Made by a program: the position numbers and the translations under genes. A DNA stretch of 64,000 nt from Coffea arabica (Eukaryota > Streptophyta > Magnoliopsida > Gentianales > Rubiaceae), in the NCBI RefSeq assembly GCF_036785885.1, contig NC_092323.1, forward strand, positions 1,528,501-1,592,500, read 5' to 3'. This document shows, piece by piece, positions 13,501-23,596 of the stretch (positions are counted from its first letter, which is position 1; the number at the start of each line of letters is the position of its first letter). The notes under the pieces are model-generated. The model was not told the DNA's origin. It searched no databases and worked only from the letters and a program-made list of their open reading frames with translations.

Positions 13501-15694
13501 ATATTAGTTGTGACCACTTGGTGCTTTTCTTACCATCTGTCTTCATAGGTTGATTGAACCCAAGGCTGTTGTATTTGAGTGCAATCCAAATTGTGGTTGT
13601 GGACCTGGTTGTGTAAATCGGATCTCTCAAAGAGGACTGAAGTATCGTTTAGAGGTTTTCTGACTTAACCATTCAAGTGCTGTGCATTCTATTACTTGCT
13701 ATTAATCCCTTTAATGTCTTAACAATTTGTATATCACAATAACAGGTTTTTCGTACTCCAAATAGGGGTTGGGGTGTCAGATGTTGGGATTATATACCTT
13801 CTGGTGCACCCATTTGTGAATATATAGGGCGTCTAACAAAGACAGATGATATCGACTCTGCTGCTGGAAACAGTTACATATTTGACATAGATTGTTTGCA
13901 GACAATGAAGGGGCTGGATGGACGAGAGGTATGTAAATTCTTTTTGACCCTATGCAATCACACTTGCCGGCTTGCCCTGACAAGTTTCAAATTAAAGCTG
14001 TATGGTTGCATTTTATTTTGCTTGTGCCCTTTGAAAATATTTTCTATAATTAGTGCACACTTGTTTTCCTGAGGCCCATAGCAGAAAGTACCCTTAGAAA
14101 GCTTGATACACAGATTTTGTAATCATTGTGAAATCATCTTTGCGATGCGGTAATCATGCTGTTCTGTCTGTCTCCCTCGTAAGGAGTTTTTTTCTTATCT
14201 CCCTTGTTTCCTGATATTATTGCTTCCGTCTCTTCTAACTCCTGGGTGAAGAGGGTGCTCAACCTCTCGCAAGATTGATGTGGCAGATAAAAGACCATGG
14301 CCAAATCTAGTGAGGTGTTTCAAGATGCTCATGAAGTTAGGATAAATTTTAGTACCCAAGGACTAAACTTGTCAGGACTAAGTATTTTGTTCCTTTCAGG
14401 GAAGCTTGAGACGTTAGTAAGCTTTGTAACTTGTACCATTTATATTTTGTGTACAGATGTAACATCCCAACAATACCTGGTGTAAAAAATCTTACACCCA
14501 AGATGACGAAATTGATCTTTTCAGTAGTTTTTTTTTTCATGGACACAAAATGCACTTGTTGCGCTCTTCCCCCCACACCAACCAAAAAACCACCCTTTCT
14601 CCCCTCCCACTTTCCTCTGTTGCAAGTTTTCCCCTTTTGTTGCTCTTAATTCCAGAGGCTTTCTCTGCAGAGACGATTGCGAGATGTATCATTACCTGTA
14701 AATCTGGAGAATGATGATGATAAGATGTCTGAAAGTGTCCCAGAGTTCTGCATTGATGCTGGCTCTGCAGGCAATGTTGCAAGGTTCATCAACCACAGTT
14801 GTCAGCCTAACCTCTTTGTCCAGTGTATTTTGAGCACCCACCATGATATCAAACTTGCAAGGGTGGTGCTCATTGCTGCAGATAATATACCCCCACTAAA
14901 GGTTCTTTCTTCGCTTGTTTTTTCTCTCAGGGCTTTGACACCTTTATGTACTTTGACATTTAGCAAACACAATTAGTACGTGCAGTTGTAGCAGTTGCTT
15001 ATCAGCAATAAATGATAGCTTTTGTATGTCTTATGTAAGCTCAAAACCTTACTTCAACCAGTAACTGAAAAAAGAACGTCTCTACTTCTTTCTACAAACC
15101 ATTAAGCAACTGGATGTTCCTACGCTTTTCAGTCTTCTGGTTTTCATGAAGTTATGCTGAAAATTGATTATCTTGGCCAACTACTTGATATAATATCTTA
15201 AGCTGATCTGTATACTCCCGTGCTTCAAGTACTTTTTGCTTAAGCCTTGTGGACGAGTGCACAATCAGGACATCGCATTGAACATAAAACCTTAGGTTTT
15301 CAGGTTTTTCAAATGTCAATTGGATGGTTTTTCTGCAAAGTCAATGAGATTGACCCTAGAAGTTTCATTGAATTGCAGTGTGATAAGGACTTCCTTTCAG
15401 AGTAATAACTGATATATTTTATTTGGAATCTAGTTATTTTCCATTCTTGTTTCTTTTTGATAATGATCTTAGCTATTCTGTGTCTTTGATTGAAAGAATG
15501 CTTTCTCCATATTATTAATTTAAATCTTTGTTAGCAGTAGATCAAGTAGTATCTCATTGTCTTCTTGTGTCTTTCTAAAGGAGCTTACATACGACTACGG
15601 GTACGCCCTTGATAGTGTTGCAGGCCCTGATGGCATTATTAAGCAGATGCCTTGCTACTGCGGTGCAGCTGATTGTAGGAAACGCTTGTTCTAG
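4554..15694 (+). CDS. SUVH4: SUVH4/KRYPTONITE-like histone H3 lysine-9 methyltransferase
   Basis: Fifteen exons: 4554-5045, 5260-5319, 5429-5497, 6283-6337, 6925-7031, 7934-8110, 8471-8569, 9827-9925, 10909-10958, 11053-11141, 12505-12664, 13549-13654, 13746-13928, 14671-14901, 15581-15694. They join in frame to 696 aa. The basic, low-complexity N-terminus is followed by an SRA/YDG domain (about 222-395, with VGHQFFSRAEMV and YTGQGGNN), a Cys-rich pre-SET (about 410-515), a SET domain (about 520-670; FINHSCQPN around residue 621) and a post-SET (CYCGAADCRKRLF) ending the protein. In Arabidopsis the SRA domain of SUVH4 binds methylated DNA and the enzyme writes H3K9me2, which guides CMT3 CHG methylation. 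All expected catalytic and zinc-binding motifs are present. Intron 3 appears to start with GC (AAG|GCATGT). Exon 2 and the exact start Met are the least certain parts; an in-frame Met at 4608 is an alternative start. It is longer than the roughly 620-aa Arabidopsis protein, mainly in exon 1. Confidence 0.93.
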
Positions 15695-16645
15695 TTGGAT
15701 GGTCTTGGCTCCCCGCGTTTGTGTTTGCTTGTACCTTTTTGTTCTTGTTAAGCCCCATTCCCGAGGGGTGGTGGCAGGCAGGGTTGGGGGAGTTACTGAA
15801 ATGCAGTTTCTCTTAAACTTTTGCTTGCCAATTATTGGGGTAATGTTTATATTTAAACTGTAATTCTTGCTCTTGACTCGCCCCTTTACGACTGAGAATC
15901 TGCAAAATGGGGATGAATTAGATCCCCTATATTGATGCCTTGCTCAAAGGAAAAAGTGATTTTAATGCTTTAATAGAAAAGTGTGTATTGGTAAGGGAGA
16001 AAAAGTGATTTTACGTCTCGTGCTGCACTTCACTTGGGACTATGATGATTGCTCTTCAAACTTTTCGGAAATGTTGCATGACTCTATTCATTCATTCCAT
16101 CTTTAATTGTTCATATCCAATCGAGACTTCTGGAAAATTCTCTGCTGCATGCTGGCATGATAATTCCCATTTGCTCAGAAGTAGGTGGGTGCCCCAATTA
16201 AAGAGTCAGTCCATGAATTGTCATCTTTTAGGGAAGCATCCTGGGATTTTTAATTCTATTCCGGTCAATTATTCCGACCTTAGTTCCGTTAAACACCGTG
16301 GATATCCAATAATGTTTGCCCGGAAAAAAGAAAAAAGAATAAGGGGGTCACCCATTTCTGGGTTCTTTTACGTCCGCCTTTGTGGGGCAGCTGCAATATA
16401 CAAGACTTGGAATGGTCTTTATCTTAAATTTCCTCCTACATCCATTGCCCTACCGATACCATTCCGATTAAAATTTCAGGATATTATGCTGCGAGGAAAA
16501 AGAATGGTTCAATAAAGGCCTCATCCAATGACATGTCCTGGCTCCTTATCCCATTTCGGCATTTACCCATGGGTATTAAGCCAATGGAAAGGCGGATGTA
16601 AACAATCCAGGTGCGATCCTTCAATTTGAAATATAATAATAATAT
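15695..16645. other. 3' UTR of the SUVH4-like gene and intergenic DNA
   Basis: The first few hundred bases are probably the 3' untranslated region. A 157-codon open frame at 16042-16515 resembles no family I know and has no visible domain, so I do not call it a gene. Nothing else was recognised. Confidence 0.5.
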
Positions 16646-16647
16646 AT

Positions 16648-16700
16648 AGGGATGGCAACGGGCGGGGTTGGGGCGGGGGACCCGCCCCATTGCCATTCCT
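16648..16700. mobile_element. short GC-rich foldback, solo element end
   Basis: The sequence starting agggatggcaacgggcggg is answered in inverse by cccgccccattgccattcct, making a 53-bp hairpin. The ends share the 'ggtggcaa / ttgccacc' style of the larger hAT-like element at 17254-18159, so it may be a very short relative. Confidence 0.45.
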
Positions 16701-16710
16701 CAACCATATA

Positions 16711-17140
16711 TAGTCTAAGTGCTTAGGAAAGTTGCCAAATCGTCTTCTGTGTGGTGCTGATGTGTCGCTTTGTGATGGGTGGAAATGTTGTCGTCCTACT
16801 CCACGTGCTCAATGCTTGCTTTGCGGTGTTGGGTGTGTTTTGAATGAATGGAAATGTTTTGAGTGCTTAGGAAAATTTAGCCGCTTGCATGGAACCGAGC
16901 AATGGACCGATAGTGGTGATAAATATCAATCATCATATCAACCTAAAGTAGACTAAGTGCTTAGGAAAGTTGTCAAAGGTGTGTGGTTTGCTGATGTGTC
17001 GCTTTGTGATGGGTGGAAAAGTTGCAGTCGTGCACCTGCTCAACGTAGATGGGGTGTGTTTTGCTTGCCTGTATGGAACTGACAAACAGAGTCATAGTGG
17101 TGATAATAATACTCACCTTCCTCATGCTGTCCGATTTTTT
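16711..17140. repeat. diverged tandem duplication of about 0.2 kb
   Basis: Two adjacent units start at about 16711 and 16953. Both carry ctaagtgcttaggaaagttg, gctgatgtgtcgctttgtga and, later, a 'catggaac...agtggtgata' block. The copies differ by substitutions and by a segment missing from the second. No protein function is apparent. Confidence 0.65.
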
Positions 17141-17253
17141 TTTTGGTCAAAAAACAGCGGAGTAGTTGTTTGGTAGTCGGTTGTTGGCTGGCTTTGGTAG
17201 AGAGCTTCTTCTTTCTTCACCTTCCTATCGGAGCTCTGTTTCTGTACTGTACC

Positions 17254-18159
17254 TAGAGGTGGCAATTTGTCCCAAGTCCCAATGGATTACCCATGCCCAT
17301 GGGGACTTTGGGCGGGATGGGTATTGGATTTTGATATTGGGTTTAAAATGGGACAAATCCCAATTGTACCCATTAATTGATGGGAATACTTGGGAAATAC
17401 TTGGGTACCCATTGGGCTCAAATAACAAGGGCTCTGTTTGGTTTAGCTATTTTTGGGGGGTATTTTTGAAATATTTTATTATAACAGTGTATATGAAAAA
17501 TTTTTACTATAAAATTTTTTTGAAATATTTGATATACTAATATGGATGGGATGTTTTTTGAGTTATTGTATATTACTGTAACATTATATTTGAAAAACTT
17601 ATTTTTTGAAAAAATAGCCAATCCAAACGGAGTCTTAGATTCAAAAATTATCTTTAACAATTTTTATAGTCATACTAGAGAATATAATCTAGTAGTTTTC
17701 CTAGTCATTGTCCACAAGAATTTTCAACATTTCAGTCAATTTAGACCTGTCATCTTTGGACAATGATGAGAATAAATATTCAACACCTTAAGTACCTTGG
17801 CCATCTTGATATATGTTGGAATATGACTGTATATCTATTTTTTCTTTTATTTGTTAATCCAATTTTTGATGGGAATCTTGAGTATAAAGCACTTGCATGT
17901 TTATTTAATAAAACTAAAAAAAATTTAATAAATCAAAAATATTAAAATTATATAAAAAATAAAAATGAATTAAAGGAAAAAAAATATGTAGAAAATAGAT
18001 TTGGGTATTGGGCGGGATCAATCTAAACCCATCCCAAAGTGATCCCGCCCAAGTTAGTCCCAAAACACATACGGGTAAGGTTGGGCCCAAACTCATATGA
18101 CTCGGTTCCATCACAAACCCAAGCAAATCCCGCCCATCCCGCCCATTTTGCCACCTCTA
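17254..18159. mobile_element. hAT-like non-autonomous DNA transposon
   Basis: The outer inverted repeats are tagaggtggcaa at 17254 and ttgccacctcta ending at 18159. Flanking sequences actgtacc (17246-17253) and actttacc (18160-18167) match at 7 of 8 bases, as expected for an 8-bp hAT target duplication. Subterminal regions at both ends are rich in gggcggg/cccgccc. No transposase is encoded. A second MITE is nested inside at 17430-17634. Confidence 0.7.
17430..17634. mobile_element. MITE nested inside the hAT-like element
   Basis: The ends are ggctctgtttggtttagcta and the inverse of atagccaatccaaacggagt, enclosing AT-rich foldback DNA of about 205 bp. These 'ctctgtttgg' termini are common in plant MITEs. 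Target duplication is unclear, so the superfamily is left open. Confidence 0.6.
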
Positions 18160-18167
18160 ACTTTACC

Positions 18168-19143
18168 GTACAATACCTCTGATGAGAGATTGTGACTTTT
18201 CTTTACTTCTTCTTTCTCCTTCTTCCTTGCCATTTGACTTTCATGTGGTTGTGTATTTGTCGTACAATTTTTGCACAGGCTATTTTCTCCTTGTGGCTGC
18301 TCCTGAACCGGTGAAGCAGTCATTTGCTAATGCAGTCGTTGGGCTCCTAGCCCCGTTGATATTTACCATTTTAACACTTCGCTTCTCTTTTTTACAGTTG
18401 CCCTTTTATTGAATTTTTTTGTTCTGCTATTTTCTGGAGGTTGTATTGGTAATGCGGTGTTGGAGAAGGTGGGCGAAGTGACTTTGTGCTCAGCAGCCGT
18501 ACATTTCGCCCACTGTTTCTTTCTGTTCTATCCCGAGGATTAGGTGCTTGTGATAATGAGCCCTGCTTTGTTTCGGTTCTTTTCTTAAAAAAAAAAAACC
18601 TCTTCTTGCTTCTTCTCTTCTTTCTTCCAAAGCCTCTTCAGCCTTCTGGTTCTTTTCCCCCCAATTATTTACGAGTTTTGTTGTCTAATTTTTTTCTTTT
18701 ATGATGTTGTAATGTTGCAGGTACAGATTTTGAAAATTCCCTCCACCACCCTCATGGGATTTTCTAAGTTCTGTTTTCTCTTTTGAAGGTCGTCTCTATA
18801 TGGTAAGTTTCTAAAAAATGGGTTATTTCCTCGCCCAAATAAGCTCAACCTTTTCTTCTTCCCAATTTGTCGTTGCATTTTTTTCCTTTAATTTAAATAT
18901 AAAATTGGAATATTACTGTCCCTTTTGCTCATATCGGGTTCATTTTAGATGAGCAACGCTGAGTTTAGACATTTTGTCGAAATTCTATATACCAGAAGTT
19001 TTTCCTTTCTGCTTTTGGCTTTTCACTCATCTTTAAGTGAGTAGAGTTGCTTTTTTTCATCCCAAAACATAATTGTATGCAGGATTAGAGGCTTTAGAGG
19101 CAAGGCTAGCTGAGATGTGTATTTGAGGGGGCAACGACGATAG
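18168..19143. other. intergenic region upstream of the LSM12-like fragment
   Basis: This is T-rich and pyrimidine-rich DNA with no recognisable Sm-like (LSM) domain exon, although that is what should precede the LSM12 fragment. Possible small exons with splice-like edges near 18720-18800 encode nothing I recognise. Confidence 0.4.
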
Positions 19144-21144
19144 AAACTAAAGGAGTTTACTTTTTTGGGTCAAGGTGAAGACCCTCTTGATCTCAAGAAA
19201 TGTTTTATTGATATTAATAATCGTCAAGCCAGAGAAGACTCTGCTATTAGGTATTTCGAATTATTTTTTAAAAATTTCTGACGAAGTTGTGGATTTGGAC
19301 TATTTTGTGATTATTGTGGTTGATTTTATAAGTGGCATTTTTCATTAGGCAAGGTGAGTTGGTGGCTGAAAGATTTGGGATTGGTGTTACAGCTGAAGCT
19401 CAGAGCATTTTTTATGCTCTGTCCAAAACGTAAGTTTTTGTGTTTGTCATTTCTTTATTGTTGTTTCTTGATCTTCTATTACCGGTTTGACTTTCTCAAT
19501 ATGATTTTTCAGTATATTTTATGAAGATTTTTCTTTCCTCTTGTACTAGTTGAAAATATTGGTTCTTTGCAGTCTTGACTTGTTATTTCAATTTTGTGAT
19601 AAATACGTTCTGGTAATGCTAGTGTTGTTATGACATCCAATTGTTGGCAAAAAACAGATTTTTGCATGAACTAAATGGCATGTTATTTCAAGAATTAATT
19701 GTGGTTATACAACTCCAAGGGTCTATCGTCATAAAGAAATCTTTACTAATCAAAATAATTGTTTCCAGTGAAAGATCATAGATGTTGACTAGATAGTATG
19801 GCTTCCATTTAAAGGTTCTATCAGGTTTGAGATTGTTAATTTCATAAAGTTCATTGGGCTATTCGAATAGCTTAGCCTTGAGGGTCAGATGCATAAAACA
19901 ACTCCATTTTAGAAGTTGTGTTAGATGCAGAATTAGAGAGCAAAACTGCTGAAAAATCTTATTCCTGTGCAGAATCTCCTTTTTAATTCTTCGAATGTCA
20001 TTGTGCACCATATGAATGTTGTACGCAAAACAAATCCATCCATGTTGTCTAAATTCATGAGAAGACTAATATATTTCTTCTTGCCAACACCACCAAGGGA
20101 GACGTCTTCAAGGAAACATGTCAATCCTTCTAAATGGCAGTCCTCTGCTTTCAACTTTGGTATTTAGTTTTCATTTCTTCATATAGGAATCTGGTTAGAA
20201 TCATCTGATTAACCGAGCCTGAAATTGTTTAATGTCTATGGTCTTCATCAGAAATTTCTCAGGAGAACAGAAGAATAAGCCCCCTGAGCTTCTTAAAAAT
20301 GCAGTTAACTGACTCATGGACATGAGTGCAAGCAGTTGGCTCTAGTACTTTAGTGAAACTCTACAGCATTTCTGGCATCCTGAATCCATTATATGCATAG
20401 CATGCTGACATTTTTGGGCAAAGCTAATAGAGGTGCTACACTGTGGTGATTCCCCCACCCCCCTCCCAAAAACAAAAAAGAAAAAGAATGCTTCTCCAAA
20501 TTTCTCTCTCTCTCCCTCTCTCGTGCGAGCGTGCACACATACACACACATATCCTGATTAGACCATCACATTTGAATATTTAATACATTCAGCTACCTTA
20601 TGTCATCCAGAAAAGAACTATCTGGATGACCATTTGTATGTTATCGTTTAAGAAGAGTTGTTTTAGTGATTTTTATGGTGTTATTTACTGTTAGTGGCTA
20701 CTTTTCATTTAGTATTTGTTCGACCTTTAAATTTATCTTATGCATAACCCCAAATAAAGATGAAACAAAGGATTATGATTCATATTACTAATTTCATCAT
20801 GTATACAGGCTTCCAGTGCACTGGGACAAGACTACTATAGTTGTGATGAATGAAGTGCGCGTTAGTAGCCCATATCTTCCTGAGTCCGTCCTTGGAGGAA
20901 CTCCAACTGCTAATGAGCGAGTGCAGAAAGTGGTGAGACTGTCAACTGGGATGCTTCTAAAAGTTGAACTCTGTTAAGTGAAATGCATAGTGTCATCTCA
21001 CCTCATTACTGACTTTTTGATCTTCTGTGTTTTTGCTAGCTTGAGTTTGAGAGGAGAGATTACAAACTCACTATGCTGGTCAATGACTATGTTACTCTGT
21101 CATGCATTGAGGGTGAATTGGTGCCGTCGTGTTCGGATTACTAA
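19144..21144 (+). pseudogene. LSM12-like gene lacking its N-terminal LSM domain
   Basis: Four exon-like blocks at 19144-19250, 19349-19429, 20809-20932 and 21040-21144 join in frame. They encode the second half of a plant LSM12-type protein: EFTFLGQGEDPLDLKKC, then GVTAEAQSIFYALSKT, then VHWDKTTIVVMNEVRVSSPY, then LEFERR. This is the anticodon-binding-like (AD) domain that normally follows an Sm-like domain. The introns between blocks are kept, so this is not a retrocopy. The Sm-like exon is not found upstream, and a TAG (19141-19143) lies in frame directly before the recognised sequence. After LEFERR the tail is unlike the family ending I remember. It is probably a truncated duplicate. The alternative is a live gene with a first exon I failed to see. 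Confidence 0.65.
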
Positions 21145-21621
21145 GGGAATGGCTTCTCAACTCTCTGAGCATCAAGTTCTTTTTGGATTGTTACCAAGTT
21201 TTGATGGAGAAGTTTCCCTCATGAAGTTGTAAGATGTTAGAAGTTTAGGCATTTAAGGAATTTTGTTTTCAATAAACCCTGAGATTTGCTTTCTTTATCA
21301 CCACATTACTTCCCAATGCGTTTACTGCTGCATGTTGTTAATTTGATAGAGGGCATGGGTTATATGCATCCAGACAGAATTACACCAAGATAAGCTCATG
21401 AGTTGATGCCTATTAGATTGTAAAATGCAGTTTCTCATTCTGTTCTGGGATGATCAATGTATAGCAGGAAAGCTAGAGACAAAAATGTGTTGACTTCCCA
21501 GTGTTGGAGCTCTAGTTTTTACATGTATCTGTGTTGCCTGCACAATGTTGCCAAGAGTTTTTATGCTGTATAGCATTTTGGGAGCTACTCTTTTAAGTTT
21601 TTATTTTGTGAAATAACTTAG

Positions 21622-23032
21622 GTGAGGCATGCTCAAGGATTCCATAATGTGGAAGGGGATAAGAACTATAAAGCATATACGTCTCCAGAATATTTCGACG
21701 CACACCTTACTCCACTTGGCTGGCAACAGGTGGGAAATAGCTGACTTCCTGTGATGCACAGTTGAATCTCTTACCTCTATTTTGTTTTTCAATCTAGAAC
21801 AAAGTCCTTAATGGTAACTATAGGGTATGACAATCTTTAGCTCCTGTATCAGGTTGATAATTTGCGCAAGCATGTACATACAAGTGGGCTTTTGAACAGG
21901 ATTGAATTAGTTGTCACATCTCCATTGCTAAGGTACCAATTCTCTTAACTTTTCGTGTATTAACTACCATAAGCTATCATTTTTGGAAAGAATGACTCCT
22001 CAAACTCTTCTATTCTGGCATTTTTGCAGTCAATGTTGGGTTTGCTTATCCAATTGCTTAAACATACATATTTTCATTTCTTGAACTAGTAAACTGAATT
22101 TCTTGTATGAAGAAAGAAACTCCAGCAGAATTAGGCTGCAGCTAGCCTCAAAACCTGATAGTACCTCTAAATTATAGATCAATGACTATCTCTTTGGTCC
22201 TTTCTTTTTTTGAGCATTAAGTTGTGATCTGTCAATGCCATTCCCATATGGTTGAGCACACATTTTCAAGTACAATGGGATGACGTTTTATAGGGTAATT
22301 GCTGTCAATACCTTCTGTCCCCTGATTCAAAGAGACTAAAGTTAACTGTTATACATTCAACTGAATAGTTGCTCCACAAGCTCTAACCTGATATGAAAAG
22401 GCATGCTTTGGCACCTTGACTGTATGCTTTTGGTTATGATGATTTATTCTTACACTACAGGACTATGCAAACTGTTGTTGGGGTATTTGGTGGTGATGGC
22501 ATACAGACAGGACGGATATCTTGCCACTCATGTTGGCAAATGCAGGAAATAGTCGGCATGCTGCAATTTCAAGCCTTAATTGTCCTCCTATTGTTGCATT
22601 AGAACTTTGTCAAGAGCATTTGGTAGGTCCTTTGAAGGTTATGTGTGCACTTTTGATTTTAAACGTGAACATTCTTGTGGCTGTGGATAGCATTCTGATT
22701 TTCTTGGTTTCAAGTCGGGTAGAAAGGAACCTTTGATTTAATTACTAAGCTCAAATGCTTTATCCAGTTCAAGGGAATTATTTGGAACTCTTGAATATTT
22801 CTTTTAGAACTAAAATATTATGACTACTTCCACTTAAATCCAGTGAATTTTCCATTTTCCTTTTTTTTCTTGTTTATGAAAGACTAGAGGATATTTGGTA
22901 GAGGTGAATATATTACTCAAGATTCAGATTTTATTTGCATAATTTCTACATTCATATTGAAGCCTGAATCTTTTTCATCTAATAATCTGGTTGCAGGGTA
23001 TTCGTCCATGCGATAAGAGGAGAAGCATCTAA
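21622..23032 (+). pseudogene. phosphoglycerate-mutase-like gene fragment, broken
   Basis: Exon-like blocks at 21622-21729 (VRHAQGFHNVEGDKNY), 21853-21932 (LLNRIELVVTSPLL), 22461-22622 (TMQTVVGVFGG, then NAGNSRHAAISSLNCPP) and 22997-23032 (GIRPCDKRRSI, then stop) follow the order of plant phosphoglycerate-mutase-like (histidine phosphatase) proteins. The RHAQG histidine motif is present. Compared with the family, the first exon is missing. The third block changes frame at about 22500/22501, consistent with loss of one base from a Tyr codon. The fourth block runs into a TAA directly after CDKRRSI, so the C-terminal half is absent. It lies on the same strand as the LSM12 fragment, about 480 bp downstream. 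Not expected to give an active enzyme. Confidence 0.75.
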
Positions 23033-23596
23033 TAATCTTTTTCATATTTAATATCTGAATTTGAATAATTGGGCATTTATGGTCAAGATTGAAAATTACA
23101 CCGCGCATCCTCCTAGTAATAATATAGAGCACTGAAACAATAATGAAAGCGGTGAGAGGGTCTTTGCTAAATTCTGTCATTACTCGTTTGAGAGTGCGCA
23201 ATTCTGCAACGAGAACCATGACAGGTATTGACCGTGCAGAAATATCAAAAGCGACATCCTTGACGTTCTGGTCAGCCAAGGACAACACAACACACAACCA
23301 TCCTCGACTGAACAATTAACTCCAGAGAAAATACTGCACATGGCTTCCTGAACAACTTACTCATGGTGTTTAAAATAAAAAAAACTGATCATGGTCAACT
23401 CCACAGAATGGCATATACTCCAAACGTGTAGTAGAAAGCTGCAAGGTCTTTCAGAGATTACATCGCCTACCAACTCAACATTTTGTAAAGCAACTATTAA
23501 GCATCAAGAAAGTAGATGTCAAGTTTTCTTTCAGAGTGATAACCAGTTACCGGAGGATCCCATTCCATCAGCAGCAATATGCTGAAGAAGTTGCAC
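23033..23596. other. intergenic DNA and probable 3' UTR of the TSSC4-like gene
   Basis: The right-hand part (roughly 23320-23596) is likely the 3' untranslated end of the minus-strand TSSC4-like gene. The words 'atctaataatc' and 'ctttttcat' recur in swapped order around 22968-23050, suggesting small insertions at the end of the phosphoglycerate-mutase fragment. A 132-codon minus-strand frame here is discussed under rejected items. Confidence 0.4.

Noticed and set aside
16042-16515. Plus-strand open frame of 157 codons downstream of SUVH4-like gene
   Set aside because: No known domain, unusual composition, and it lies in the 3' UTR/intergenic region next to foldback elements.
22917-23315. Minus-strand open frame of 132 codons
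   Set aside because: Its middle has protein-like character and a hydrophobic stretch, but I recognise no family. Its C-terminal third runs antisense through the phosphoglycerate-mutase remnant, and no splice partners were found. Probably chance or captured DNA.
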